From Devosia sp. SD17-2 (GTDB lineage: Bacteria > Pseudomonadota > Alphaproteobacteria > Rhizobiales > Devosiaceae), in assembly GCF_029201565.1 (NCBI RefSeq), contig NZ_CP104002.1, positions 1,257,001 through 1,321,000 of the forward strand: a stretch of DNA of 64,000 bases, written 5' to 3'. Below are positions 1 to 10,130 of the stretch, in pieces; the stretch's first letter is position 1, and every line of letters begins with the position of its first letter. The notes below the pieces were generated by a model. The model was not told the origin of the DNA. It saw only the letters and a program-made list of their open reading frames with translations, and did no database searches. A program made the translations under genes and the position numbers.

Positions 1-1
1 G

Positions 2-961
<960 letters not shown>

Positions 962-1016
962 CACCCGCTGCGATGGCCTAAAGCTGTCGCCAAGCTGTTA
1001 TCAAAAGGCATATGGT

Positions 1017-3179
1017 ATGAGCGACTACCCCACGAAATCCGGCCTTTCTGTACATCCGCTGCTGGTGGATTTCGTCGAAAAGGAAGCCCTGCCGGGGCTG
1101 GCCATCAGTGCAGATCAGTTCTGGAGTGGGCTTTCGGCGCTCGCCAAAGAGCATGTTCCGACCAATGAGCGCCTGCTCGCCAAGCGCGACGATATCCAGG
1201 GCAAGATCGACGACTGGCACCGCGCCAATGGCGCCGTGGCCGGCAAGGAAGAAGCCTATCAGGCCTTCCTGCGCGAGATCGGTTACCTCGTCGCCGAGCC
1301 TGCCGACTTCACCATCGAGACCGAAAACCTCGACCCGGAAATTTCCAGCATCTGCGGCCCGCAGCTGGTGGTGCCGGTTTCTAATGCCCGCTATGCGCTG
1401 AACGCGGCCAATGCCCGTTTCGGCAGCCTCTATGATGCGCTTTATGGCACTGACGCGATCAGCCGCGACGGCGATCTGGCGCCGGGCAAGGCTTTCAACG
1501 AGGCGCGCGCCGCAGCTGTCGTGGCCAAGGCCGCCGAATTCCTCGATGCCAGCTTCCCACTCGCGGGCGGCAGCCATAAGGACGTGACCGGCTACCACGT
1601 CGTGGCCGAAGGCGACACCAAGATGCTGGCCGTGGACACCGCCGACGGCCGCACCGGCCTGCGTGATCCGGACGCTTTTGTCGGCTATGCCGGCACCGAG
1701 AATGCCGGCCAGATCGTGCTCAAGCACAATGGCCTGCATGTGATCCTCGTGATCGCCCCGGAAACCGCCATCGGCTCCAAGCACGCTGCCGGCCTCTCCG
1801 ATGTCGTCGTCGAGGCGGCGCTCACCACCATCCAGGACTGCGAAGACTCGGTCGCCGCCGTCGATGCGGAAGACAAGGTTGGCGTCTATCGCAACTGGCT
1901 CGGCCTGATGAACGGGACCCTCGAGGACACGTTCGAAAAGGGCGGAAAGCCGGTCACCCGCAAGCTGGTCGCAGATCGCGTGTTCAAGGACATTCGCGGC
2001 AATGAACTGGTGCTCAAGGGCCGCTCGCTGCTGCTCGTGCGCAATGTCGGCCACCTCATGACCACCGACGCGGTGCTGCTCGACGGCAAGCCGATGGGCG
2101 AAGGCCTGATGGATGCCGCCGTCACCGCGCTCTGCGCGATGCATGACAAGGGCGGCAATTCGCGCAATGGCTCGATCTATGTGGTCAAGCCCAAGATGCA
2201 CGGCCCCGAAGAGGTCGCCTTCGCCTGCGCCATCTTCGCCTCGGTCGAGAAGTTCCTGGGCCTTGCACCCAATACCATCAAGATCGGCATCATGGACGAG
2301 GAGCGCCGTACCTCGGCCAACCTCAAGGCTGCCATCTATGAAGCGCGCGAGCGCGTCTTCTTCATCAATACGGGGTTCCTCGACCGCACGGGCGACGAAA
2401 TCCACACCTCGATGGAAGCCGGCCCGGTGCTGCGCAAGGATGAGATCAAGGCCGAGCGCTGGATCTCTTCCTACGAAGATCGCAACGTGCTGATCGGTCT
2501 GGCCTGCGGGTTCTCGGGCAAGGCCCAGATCGGCAAGGGCATGTGGGCGCGTCCAGACGACATGGCCGCGATGATGGATTCCAAGATCGGTCACCCCAAT
2601 TCGGGCGCGAACACCGCCTGGGTGCCGTCGCCGACCGCCGCGATTCTGCATGCGCTGCACTATCATCAGGTCGATGTGTTCGAGGCCCAGCGCCGCCGTC
2701 ACAACCAGGCCCTGCCGGGCCTTGGCGAGCTTTTCTCCATGCCGGCGCTCGATGCTTCGACGCTCAGCCACGATGAGATCGTGCGCGAGCTCGAGAACAA
2801 TGCGCAGGGCATTCTGGGCTATGTGGTTCGCTGGGTGCAGCAGGGCGTTGGCTGTTCCAAGGTTCCCGACATCAACAATGTCGGCCTGATGGAAGACCGC
2901 GCCACCTGCCGTATTTCGAGCCAGGCCGTCGCCAACTGGCTGCGCCACGGTCTCGTCAGCCGCGACGAGGTGACCTCGGTATTCGAGCGCATGGCCAAGG
3001 TGGTCGATGAGCAGAATGCCGGCGATCCGATCTATCGCCCCATGGCGGAGAACTATCAGTCGGTGGCCTTCCAGGCTGCGCTGGACCTGGCGCTCAAGGG
3101 CGTCGACCAGCCGAGCGGCTATACCGAACCGCTGCTCCACGCCGCCCGCCGCAAGGTCAAGGCCCGCGACAGCAAGTAA
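1017..3179 (+). CDS. glcB: Malate synthase G
   Basis: Condenses glyoxylate with acetyl-CoA to malate in the glyoxylate bypass and glycolate use; a cytoplasmic monomer. The 720 residues match the long G-type isoform. RDPDAFVGYAG (about 215), the catalytic-Arg segment RNVGHLM (about 341), KMHGPEEVAF (about 395) and IGIMDEERRTSANL (about 425) are diagnostic, and GLMEDRATCRISSQ near 625 holds the general-base Asp. ATG 1017 is preceded by AAAAGG at 1003-1008. The gene stands alone between guaD and an intrinsic terminator, so it is probably monocistronic. Confidence 0.97.
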   Translation: MSDYPTKSGLSVHPLLVDFVEKEALPGLAISADQFWSGLSALAKEHVPTNERLLAKRDDIQGKIDDWHRANGAVAGKEEAYQAFLREIGYLVAEPADFTIETENLDPEISSICGPQLVVPVSNARYALNAANARFGSLYDALYGTDAISRDGDLAPGKAFNEARAAAVVAKAAEFLDASFPLAGGSHKDVTGYHVVAEGDTKMLAVDTADGRTGLRDPDAFVGYAGTENAGQIVLKHNGLHVILVIAPETAIGSKHAAGLSDVVVEAALTTIQDCEDSVAAVDAEDKVGVYRNWLGLMNGTLEDTFEKGGKPVTRKLVADRVFKDIRGNELVLKGRSLLLVRNVGHLMTTDAVLLDGKPMGEGLMDAAVTALCAMHDKGGNSRNGSIYVVKPKMHGPEEVAFACAIFASVEKFLGLAPNTIKIGIMDEERRTSANLKAAIYEARERVFFINTGFLDRTGDEIHTSMEAGPVLRKDEIKAERWISSYEDRNVLIGLACGFSGKAQIGKGMWARPDDMAAMMDSKIGHPNSGANTAWVPSPTAAILHALHYHQVDVFEAQRRRHNQALPGLGELFSMPALDASTLSHDEIVRELENNAQGILGYVVRWVQQGVGCSKVPDINNVGLMEDRATCRISSQAVANWLRHGLVSRDEVTSVFERMAKVVDEQNAGDPIYRPMAENYQSVAFQAALDLALKGVDQPSGYTEPLLHAARRKVKARDSK

Positions 3180-3203
3180 GGTTCTTGATTTTTGAGTTTG
3201 AGG

Positions 3204-3234
3204 CCCCCGCGTGAGCGGGGGTTTTTTTGTTTTT
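3204..3234 (+). terminator. Intrinsic terminator after glcB
   Basis: CCCCCGC, a GTGA loop and GCGGGGG form a perfect 7-bp stem followed by a T-rich run, 25 bases after the glcB stop codon. Confidence 0.9.
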
Positions 3235-3643
3235 GTGGGGTGTTGAGGGGCTGAGGGTTTAAGGAAGTACCCCCTCCTAGCCTCCCCCTGAAGAAGGGGG
3301 AGGGACGGGCCGGAGCGCGGGATGGGTTAAGGTGCACTGACGGGCTCCTCCCCCTATCAGGGGGAGGTTGGGTGGGGTAATATGGGCGAGGTCTCTAGTT
3401 GGTTCCCCCTCCCGAGCGCCGCTAAAGCCTTCGGTCCAAGCTAGGCGTTGGCCGGGCCGAGGGGCTGATGTCCATCGTCTCCCTCCCCCTTGTGGGGAGG
3501 GAACAAGGGTGGGGGTGATCTAGGCGAGGTCTCTAGTTTGGCCCCCACCCAGCGCCGCTACGGCCTGCGGCCTAGCTTTGCTGCCCTCCCCACGAGGGGG
3601 AGGGAGAAGAAAGAGCCTTGAGGGTGGTGGTTGTTGGGGAGAC
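3235..3643. repeat. Cluster of four GC-rich palindromic repeats in a gene-free stretch
   Basis: About 400 bases without a gene. It holds four hairpins at 3281-3303, 3347-3367, 3481-3501 and 3584-3604. The first two have the arms CCTCCCCCT and AGGGGGAGG with loops of 3-5 bases; the last two are close variants with CCCTCCCC arms. Between them lie further short palindromic pieces such as CTACGGCCTGCGGCCTAG and CCTAGCTTTGCTG. The same hairpins recur at 17.8, 59.85 and 61.27 kb, so this is a dispersed intergenic repeat resembling REP or BIME elements. No coding frame here is convincing. Confidence 0.75.
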
Positions 3644-4402
3644 CTAGACGTCCAGCAATCCAGCGCGGGCGGTGCGGGCCATCTGGACGAGGGTGAGGTG
3701 CATGTCCTGGGGGACGGTGAGGGGCTTTTCGAACCAGATGCGCCTGGTGCCGTCGCCAAGGGCGAGGTCGATGCCTTCGGCGTCGATGCCGGTGAGGACC
3801 CATTTGCCGCCGGGGGCTTTGGCGTAGAAGCGGGCATAGATGTCGACGGCTTCGGCATGGTCCTCGTTCATGTGCTCGAGGGCACGGGCTTCGGCGGCGG
3901 CGAGGGCGGGATCGGCGCTGGAGAGCAGGTCGGCCGGGGTCATGGCAAAGGCCTTGCCGAAGCCGCCATTGAAACTGGCGCTGATCGGTTCGAGCCGCAC
4001 GAAGCGGAAGTCGCCGAGATCGGCGTAGAGTTTTGCCTTGGGCTGGTGGGCGAGGTAGCGGGCGTATAGGCGCGGGTGATCGGTGCTGTCGCGCTCGATG
4101 AATTTGGCTTCGGCCGCGATGGTGATGCGCGCATGGGCGAGCGGGTCGCCCTTGCCGGTTTCGCCCAGCAGCAGCGAACAGCGCGGATCAGTCCGGAGCG
4201 CCGGGAAATGGGCGGCGAGGCCGGAAATCAGCAGGATCGGGGCGCCGTCGAAATCGGTGGAGACGCCGACGCGGGTGACCTGCGGCGCGCCGGTCTTGGG
4301 GTCGAGCGTGGCAATGGCGCCGTGGCGAGCGGTGCGGATGATGGTCTTGGCCCAGCGGCGGGCCTCGTCGTCAGTGGGTTGGAGAAGGTCTTTTTCGGTC
4401 AT
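3644..4402 (-). CDS. HugZ-family protein (flavin-type split barrel plus DUF2470)
   Basis: 252-residue protein with an N-terminal pyridoxamine-phosphate-oxidase-like split barrel (about 15-150) and a C-terminal DUF2470 domain (about 170-245). GGFGKAF near residue 147 and EHMNEDHAEAVDIYA near 179 are typical of HugZ-like proteins, which in some bacteria take part in haem use or bind haem. No haem-uptake genes are adjacent, so a haem role is only family knowledge. It lies 51 bases downstream of the CocE/NonD hydrolase on the same strand and may be the last gene of the ade transcription unit. Confidence 0.8.
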   Translation of the reverse strand: MTEKDLLQPTDDEARRWAKTIIRTARHGAIATLDPKTGAPQVTRVGVSTDFDGAPILLISGLAAHFPALRTDPRCSLLLGETGKGDPLAHARITIAAEAKFIERDSTDHPRLYARYLAHQPKAKLYADLGDFRFVRLEPISASFNGGFGKAFAMTPADLLSSADPALAAAEARALEHMNEDHAEAVDIYARFYAKAPGGKWVLTGIDAEGIDLALGDGTRRIWFEKPLTVPQDMHLTLVQMARTARAGLLDV

Positions 4403-4453
4403 CGCACGGCTCCTGACTGTCTGGTCGGAGGAGGGGAGGAGATGACGGCAATA

Positions 4454-6079
4454 TCAGATTATGTCGTAGATCGGCAGCACGATGTGGGTGCCGGCGTGCA
4501 GGATCTCGATGTCATTGGCAATAAGCGTTGTCGCCGTCGCGATGTGTTCGGCGGTACCCGGATTGCGGGCGTAGCGGGGGTGGGCGCCGGAGGCGATGAG
4601 AAGGCGCGCAGCATGGCCGACGCAGAAAGTGTGGGCCGTAGCATGAAGGGGAATGGCGAGGCGCCAGGACCCGTCCGGCTCCTGCGGGGTGTCCGGGGTG
4701 ACGCGGACAAAGCCGTCACAGATATTGGTTGAGACGCCGTCCGGGTCGACATCGGACAGACGGACGAAGAAATCGACGTGCGGGAGGCTAGCCCGGGCCT
4801 GGAGGACAATTTGGCACTGGCCGATGATGGTCACCTCGTCGCGGATTTCCGGGCCGGTGTAAACGAGGACATCGGGGCGGGCCTCGAGCGGGGCATTGTC
4901 GACCGCACCGGCGCCGGTGAAGGCGAAAATCGCGCCGCCGAGATTAGGTGTCGGCTCGTTGGGGTCATAGCGGTAGCTGTCGGCGCCCTTTTTTGCGGGC
5001 ACCCGCGCGAGTTTGCCATTGGCGCTGGCGTGAAGCGTGCGCAGCGCCGGTGGACCGGGCGGGTAGGCGTCGAACTCATGCCATGTGTTGCGGCCGGAAA
5101 TGTGGAGCCGCACCGGCTTCTGCCGAAGGCCGGAGCTGTCGCCCATGAGCTTGGCGCGCATCCACAAAATGGTCTCGCGGAGATTGTCGCGCTGCAGTTC
5201 TTCGGCGATGTGAAACCAGGTGCCGATGGTGAGATAGGGCGTGTGGCCGAGGGCGACGAGGCGCTGATAATCGGCCAGCAGCGGATCGAGCATGAAATCA
5301 TACCAGCCGGAGATAAAGTGAACCGGCGGGGTGTCCTCCGAGAGGCGATGACTGTGGTCGAGCTCCTCCCAGAAGGCGTCATTGCCGATGGCGTTTTTGA
5401 ACCAGTGACGCCAGAACGGGATTTTGTGGCCGACGACGGCCTTATCGGCGTTGATGAGCGGCAGCACGGCTGAGGCGCGCTCGGTGCGGCGTTCGATATC
5501 GCCGGAGAACATGCGGGCGGCGGTGGTGAGGGGTCGATTGCGCAGGCCTTCGATGATTTGCACCCAGGAGAGCCAGAGGCTGAGGTGGAAGGCACCGGAG
5601 GGAAAGACCACGGGGCGGAAATTTGACGTGGTGACCTTGGTGGCCATGGCGGAGATTTTCGGAAGGGCGTCGCTGATCGCCCATTGGGCATAGCCGAGAT
5701 AGGAGGGGCCGGTGAGCCCGAGGCGGCCATCGAACCAGTCCTGCTGTTCGATCCAGCGCAGGGTGGCGAGGCCATCGGCGCGCTCATTGGCAAAGGGATC
5801 GAACTCCCCGCCGGAACGCTCGGTGCCGCGGCAGGCCTGAACGATGACGTGGAAGCCGCGCTCGGCATAGGCGCGGGCAATGGCGCCGAAACCGCTGCGC
5901 CCATAGGGCAGGCGCATGAGGATGGTCGGATGGGGGCCGTCGGCGCGCGGGGCGTAGTGATCGGTCTTGAGCACGACGCCGTCGTCCATCACGAGGCCGA
6001 GGCCGCGCGTCTTTTTCACCCTGTTCAGGCGGGGCGGGAGATCTTCGGCCCGGGCCAGATAAAGGGTGGAGAGGCTCAT
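4454..6079 (-). CDS. CocE/NonD family alpha/beta hydrolase (peptidase S15 type)
   Basis: 541-residue hydrolase with the X-Pro dipeptidyl-peptidase/cocaine-esterase fold. The nucleophile elbow GPSYLG lies near residue 123, the acid in SGWYDFMLDP near 260 and the His in GTWFHIAEE near 289, giving a complete Ser-Asp-His triad; a C-terminal jelly-roll domain follows. The substrate cannot be told from sequence: the family cleaves esters, amides and Xaa-Pro peptides. No signal peptide is apparent. It starts 6 bases after the ade stop codon on the same strand, so the two are probably co-transcribed. Confidence 0.85.
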   Translation of the reverse strand: MSLSTLYLARAEDLPPRLNRVKKTRGLGLVMDDGVVLKTDHYAPRADGPHPTILMRLPYGRSGFGAIARAYAERGFHVIVQACRGTERSGGEFDPFANERADGLATLRWIEQQDWFDGRLGLTGPSYLGYAQWAISDALPKISAMATKVTTSNFRPVVFPSGAFHLSLWLSWVQIIEGLRNRPLTTAARMFSGDIERRTERASAVLPLINADKAVVGHKIPFWRHWFKNAIGNDAFWEELDHSHRLSEDTPPVHFISGWYDFMLDPLLADYQRLVALGHTPYLTIGTWFHIAEELQRDNLRETILWMRAKLMGDSSGLRQKPVRLHISGRNTWHEFDAYPPGPPALRTLHASANGKLARVPAKKGADSYRYDPNEPTPNLGGAIFAFTGAGAVDNAPLEARPDVLVYTGPEIRDEVTIIGQCQIVLQARASLPHVDFFVRLSDVDPDGVSTNICDGFVRVTPDTPQEPDGSWRLAIPLHATAHTFCVGHAARLLIASGAHPRYARNPGTAEHIATATTLIANDIEILHAGTHIVLPIYDII

Positions 6080-6085
6080 TTCGGG

Positions 6086-7795
6086 TCAGCTCACGAAGTC
6101 GAATTTGTCGACGTCGAAGAGGCCGCGATCGGTCATCTTGAGGTGGGGGATCACCGGCAGGGCGAGGAAGGAGACCTGGAGGAAGGGCTCGGGCAGGACG
6201 CAGTCGAGCGCCTGGGCGGCGATCCGGAGATGGTGGAGGTCGTGGGCGACGTCCTCGAAGCTCTTGAGGCTCATGAGGCCAGCGATCGGCAGGGCAAGCT
6301 CGGCGGTGATCTCGCCGTCCTTGGCGACGACGAAGCCGCCGCCCAGTGCGATGAGTCGGTTGACCGCGGCGGCCATGTCGGCGTCGTTGGCGCCGACCAC
6401 GGTTATGTTGTGGCTGTCGTGGCCAACGGAGGATGCGATGGCGCCGCGCTTGAGCCCAAAACCTTTGACGAAGGAGCGGCCGATATTGCCGTTCTTGCCG
6501 TGGCGTTCGATTACCGCGACCTTGATGACATCGGCATCGAGATCGGGCTGGAGGCCCTTTTCGGTGGTGGCGAGGCTGGCTTCCTCGCGGAAGGTGAGGA
6601 TGAGGCCGGGTTTGACGCCGATCACGGGCACGCGGTTCTGGCCGGGCTTTGCCTCGGTGATGAAGGCTTCGGCGGCGAGGGGCTTTGCCTTCATCGAGGT
6701 GAGGCCGACCGGCTCGACGTGTCCGCGGGTGTCGAAGAGTTCGGGGGTCACACGGCGGCCGGCGGCGATGACGTCGGAGACGCGGCAGTTTTCGAGGCTG
6801 TCGACAAGCACGATATCGGCGCGCCAGCCGGGGCCGAGGAGGCCGCGATCCCTGAGGCCAAAGATGCGGGCGGCAGAATGGCTGGCGGCGCGATAGACGT
6901 GGTGGAGCGGGCGGCCCATGGCGATAAGGCGACGGATGGAGCTATCGAGGTGCCCCTCCTCGGCGATGTCGAGGGGATTGCGGTCGTCGGTGCAGAGGGC
7001 GACGAAGCTCGATGTGTTCTCATCGAGGATTTCGGCGAGGGCGACGAGGTCCTTGGAGACCGAGCCCTCGCGGATGAGGATGGCCATGCCTTTGGCGAGC
7101 TTCTCGCGGGCTTCGGCGGCGGAGGTGGCTTCGTGGTCGGTGCGGATGCCGGCGGCGAGATAGCCATTGAGGCCCTGGCCGAGCAGCAGCGGCGCGTGGC
7201 CGTCGATATGGCCGTCCTGATAGGCGACGAGTTTTGCGAGGATGCCCGGATCGGCGTTGAGCACACCGGGAAAATTCATCATTTCCGCAAGGCCCAGTGC
7301 CTTGGGATGGCTGCGGAAGGGCAGGAGGTCTTCGATCTCGAGCTGGGCGCCGGCGGTTTCGAAGGGCGTTGCCGGGACGCAGGAGGAGAGATTGACCCGC
7401 ACATCCATGATGGTGCGCTCGGCGCTGTCGAGAAAGTAGCGAATGCCTTCGGCCCCCAGCACGTTGGCGATCTCGTGCGGGTCGCAGAGAACGGTGGTGA
7501 CGCCATGCGGCAGGACGCAGCGGTCGAATTCGAGCGGGGTGACCAAGGAGGATTCGATGTGGAGGTGGGTGTCGATGAAGCCGGGGACGGCAAAGCGACC
7601 GGTGCCGTCGATGATTTCAGCGCCCTCATAGTGGGCGTGCGTGCCGACGATCCGGTCGCCGACGATGGCGATGTCCGTGGTGGTGACAGCGCCGGTGATA
7701 ACATCGAGCAAGCCGACATTGCGGATAACGAGGTCTGCGGGCTCCTTCCCCTGTCCGGCATTGATCATTCGGGTCAGGGTTTCGGGCGCTGTCAT
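6086..7795 (-). CDS. ade: Adenine deaminase
   Basis: Converts adenine to hypoxanthine and ammonia in purine salvage. The bacterial amidohydrolase type (569 residues from the chosen start) shows DTHLHIESS near residue 75 and a CDPHEIANVLG segment, both typical of Ade. The frame is open further upstream, but the ATG at 7795 gives the expected N-terminus (MTAPETLTRMINAGQG) and has AAGGA ten bases upstream, so I prefer it. It is followed at 6 bases by the CocE/NonD hydrolase. With guaD at the window start it gives the cell two purine-base deaminases. Confidence 0.95.
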   Translation of the reverse strand: MTAPETLTRMINAGQGKEPADLVIRNVGLLDVITGAVTTTDIAIVGDRIVGTHAHYEGAEIIDGTGRFAVPGFIDTHLHIESSLVTPLEFDRCVLPHGVTTVLCDPHEIANVLGAEGIRYFLDSAERTIMDVRVNLSSCVPATPFETAGAQLEIEDLLPFRSHPKALGLAEMMNFPGVLNADPGILAKLVAYQDGHIDGHAPLLLGQGLNGYLAAGIRTDHEATSAAEAREKLAKGMAILIREGSVSKDLVALAEILDENTSSFVALCTDDRNPLDIAEEGHLDSSIRRLIAMGRPLHHVYRAASHSAARIFGLRDRGLLGPGWRADIVLVDSLENCRVSDVIAAGRRVTPELFDTRGHVEPVGLTSMKAKPLAAEAFITEAKPGQNRVPVIGVKPGLILTFREEASLATTEKGLQPDLDADVIKVAVIERHGKNGNIGRSFVKGFGLKRGAIASSVGHDSHNITVVGANDADMAAAVNRLIALGGGFVVAKDGEITAELALPIAGLMSLKSFEDVAHDLHHLRIAAQALDCVLPEPFLQVSFLALPVIPHLKMTDRGLFDVDKFDFVS

Positions 7796-7912
7796 CTGGG
7801 CATTGTCCTTGAGAAAACTCCGCGCGAGGGTCGACCGGGGCCGGCGCGGCGTCAAGTCCCCGCGGAACCGGCATGGCCGGCAGACGTTCAATCAGCAACC
7901 AAGGAGAGCGTC

Positions 7913-8071
7913 ATGGAAACCTACGATCCGCACAAGACCAAAACCGAGGTCCGTCAGGCCAGCCCGCGCAAGATGAATTTGCGGGTGCTTACCTTTTCTC
8001 TCATCGGGGTCGTGGTGGCGTTCGTCGTGATCTACGTCATTTATTCGATGATGGGGCAGGGCGCGCAGTAG
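7913..8071 (+). CDS. Small single-pass membrane protein, function unknown
   Basis: 52 residues beginning METYDPHKTKTEVRQ with one strong transmembrane helix (about 26-46). The ATG at 7913 has a near-perfect ribosome binding site, AAGGAGAG at 7901-7908. The charged N-terminus followed by TEVRQ and a C-terminal helix resembles small membrane proteins common in Hyphomicrobiales, but I cannot name a family or function. It is divergent from ade and lies 95 bases before the alcohol dehydrogenase. Confidence 0.7.
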   Translation: METYDPHKTKTEVRQASPRKMNLRVLTFSLIGVVVAFVVIYVIYSMMGQGAQ

Positions 8072-8166
8072 CGCACCCACCCCACGTTGCCGGTGCTGCC
8101 GGGCTGGCAGGCGCGGCGCCAATCAGATAATCCTGCGCCAGCAATTGCGTTGGGAGGAAAAAGACC

Positions 8167-9210
8167 ATGGCACGGGTTCGGGCGCTGGTTCTGGAGCGCC
8201 AGCATGAGCTGGCATTGCGCGAAATCGATCTGCCGCTCGAGGTCGGGCCGGGAATGGTCAAGATTGCCATCCACACAGTGGGGGTGTGTGGGTCGGACGT
8301 GCATTATTACACCCATGGCCGGATCGGCCCCTTCGTGGTCAATGCGCCGATGGTGCTGGGGCATGAAGCTGCCGGAACGGTGACCGAAATTGGCTCGGGC
8401 GTTACCCATCTCAAGGTCGGTGACCGGGTGTGCATGGAACCGGGTATTCCCGATCCCAACTCACGCGCCAGCCGTCTGGGGATGTACAATGTCGATCCCG
8501 CGGTCAATTTCTGGGCGACGCCGCCAGTGCATGGTGTGCTGACGCCCGAGGTCGTGCATCCAGCCAATTACACGTTCAGGCTGCCCGACAATGTGAGCTT
8601 TGCCGAAGGCGCCATGGTCGAGCCTTTTGCGGTGGGCATGCAGGCGGCGACCAAGGCGAAGATCACCCCGGGCGATACGGCGGTGGTGCTGGGCGCAGGC
8701 CCGATCGGCACAATGGTGGCGCTGGCAGCACTCGCAGGCGGCTGTGCCCGCGTGATCGTTGCCGATCTCGCCCAGCCCAAGCTCGATATCGCGGCGAAAT
8801 ACCAGGGCATCATCCCGGTCAATATCCGGGACACGAACCTTGCCGAGGAAATCGGTCGGCTCACCGAGGGGTGGGGCGCCGATGTGGTGTTCGAATGCTC
8901 TGGATCGCCCAAAGCCTGGGAAACGATCATGGACCTGCCGCGGCCGGGCGGGGCAATTGTCATTGTCGGGCTGCCGGTCGAAGCGGTGAAGGTCGATATT
9001 GCGGCGGCATCGACCAAGGAAGTGCGGATCGAGAACGTGTTCCGTTATGCGCATCAGTATGACCGCGCCATCGCGCTGATCGCCTCGGGCAAGGTCGATC
9101 TCAAGCCGCTGATTTCCGAAACCTTCGCGTTCGAGGATTCGATCAAGGCGTTTGATCGGGCGGTCGAGGCGCGGCCGAGCGATGTCAAACTGCAGATCAG
9201 GCTGGGATAA
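8167..9210 (+). CDS. Xylitol/sorbitol-type NAD-dependent medium-chain dehydrogenase
   Basis: 347-residue zinc-dependent medium-chain dehydrogenase that probably oxidises a polyol such as xylitol to the ketose. The catalytic-zinc site is present (Cys41 in [10 protein letters not shown], His66-Glu67 in LGHEAAG), as is the Rossmann glycine motif GAGPIG near 177. The structural-zinc cysteines are absent: the [19 protein letters not shown] stretch has none, as in other bacterial xylitol dehydrogenases. GGGAGG at 8151-8156 precedes ATG 8167. No sugar kinase or transporter is adjacent, so the substrate is a family inference. Confidence 0.85.
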   Translation: MARVRALVLERQHELALREIDLPLEVGPGMVKIAIHTVGVCGSDVHYYTHGRIGPFVVNAPMVLGHEAAGTVTEIGSGVTHLKVGDRVCMEPGIPDPNSRASRLGMYNVDPAVNFWATPPVHGVLTPEVVHPANYTFRLPDNVSFAEGAMVEPFAVGMQAATKAKITPGDTAVVLGAGPIGTMVALAALAGGCARVIVADLAQPKLDIAAKYQGIIPVNIRDTNLAEEIGRLTEGWGADVVFECSGSPKAWETIMDLPRPGGAIVIVGLPVEAVKVDIAAASTKEVRIENVFRYAHQYDRAIALIASGKVDLKPLISETFAFEDSIKAFDRAVEARPSDVKLQIRLG

Positions 9211-9329
9211 GTCGAACCCCGCGCAGCGTCTCCGCCTGGCCTTTGGCCGGGCGGCAGCACGCTAGTCGAGGGAACCGGAGCTGCCGGGCAGAGTTGGGCT
9301 TGTGAAAAGTCCTTTCCCCGGTGTGGCTC

Positions 9330-9848
9330 ATGGAAGTCGGCAATAGTTTCGGCTTGGTCGATACCTATCTCCCCCAACACATCATCGCCATCCGGCTGGT
9401 GCTGGCGGGTATTTTCGGCGCAATCATCGGGTTCGAGCGCGAGCAGCATTCTTCGGGAGCGGGACTGCGCACCCATATCCTGATTGCGATCGCGGCTTCG
9501 CTCTTCACCATTCTGGCCTTCGAAATCTTCCACACCATTGATGAGGGTGGCCAAGGCGGGCAGGGTGGCCAGCGGGCCGATCCGATCCGCGCGGTCGAGG
9601 CGGTGACGGCGGGTATCGCCTTTCTGGGGGCGGGAGCGATCTTCCGGCGGGGCAGCGGCGTGCAGGGACTGACGACCGGCGCGGGCATGTGGCTGGCCGG
9701 GGCCGTCGGCGTGGCGACTGCACTCGGACACTACATTATTGCTGGTGGGGTGGCGCTATTGGCCGTGCTGGTGATGGCCAGCCTGCGCTTTTTTGCCCAT
9801 CAGGTGCTGCGCCAGACGGCGCCGGAAAAGGAAAGGCTCGATCCCTAA
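9330..9848 (+). CDS. MgtC/SapB family membrane protein
   Basis: About 172 residues with four or five hydrophobic helices and the MgtC signature GFEREQHSSGAGLRTH near residue 35, then a GIAFLGAGAIFR segment. MgtC relatives influence Mg2+ homeostasis or act on the F1Fo ATPase during stress in some pathogens; the role here is unknown. A Gly/Gln-rich loop separates the helical halves. GTG 9321 is an alternative start three codons upstream; neither has a clear ribosome binding site. No mgtA-like pump is nearby. Confidence 0.85.
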   Translation: MEVGNSFGLVDTYLPQHIIAIRLVLAGIFGAIIGFEREQHSSGAGLRTHILIAIAASLFTILAFEIFHTIDEGGQGGQGGQRADPIRAVEAVTAGIAFLGAGAIFRRGSGVQGLTTGAGMWLAGAVGVATALGHYIIAGGVALLAVLVMASLRFFAHQVLRQTAPEKERLDP

Positions 9849-9861
9849 CTGGGGAGGGGCC

Positions 9862-10130
9862 GCGGGGAGAAGCCGTAAGTAGACCAGGCTGCGCAGAGGG
9901 ACGACGCGCTGCCCGATACATGCTTCTCCCCCCGTACGGTTGCGATCGGGAGGAAACGCAACCGTGTACCCGCGCCGATCTCTTGGACGATCCGGCGCAA
10001 TCAGGCTTCGGCGGTGCAAACCGATGCCTGGTTCGAGAGTGCGGAGAGCGCACTTGGGAATGCAGGGGAAGGCCGAAACCCACCTTGCAGCGCTACTCTC
10101 CGCAAGGCACGTAACCTGTGGACGCAGGAG
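9862..10130. ncRNA. Candidate structured RNA or complex 3'/5' UTR region
   Basis: A 270-base gap between convergent mgtC and a receiver-domain gene, packed with stem-loops. GGGGAGAAGC (9875-9884) can pair with GCTTCTCCCC around 9923-9932. GTACGGTTGCG at 9935-9945 pairs with CGCAACCGTGTAC around a GGGAGGAAA loop. A GCGCCG/CGGCGC stem lies at 9973-9999, CAGGCTTCGG pairs with CCGATGCCTG at 10003-10031, AGTGCG/CGCACT lies at 10039-10055, and CTTGC/GCAAG and GTAAC/GTTAC stems follow. I recognise no Rfam family, and the expressed strand is unknown. Confidence 0.4.

Noticed and set aside
978..3140. A 720-codon open frame on the minus strand opposite glcB
   Set aside because: It is a high-GC shadow of glcB: the plus frame has all malate synthase motifs, and the minus frame is His/Asp/Gly-rich with no recognisable domain.
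3235..3643. CRISPR array or insertion sequence in the repeat-rich gap
   Set aside because: The hairpins are irregularly spaced, with no unique equal-length spacers, no cas gene, no transposase and no target duplication.
5684..8071. A 795-codon plus-strand frame over ade
   Set aside because: It is the shadow of ade. Only its last 53 codons (7913-8071) are real, as a separate small gene with its own ribosome binding site.
10025..10045. tRNA T-arm-like GGTTCGAGA
   Set aside because: No matching T-stem, anticodon arm or acceptor stem surrounds it.
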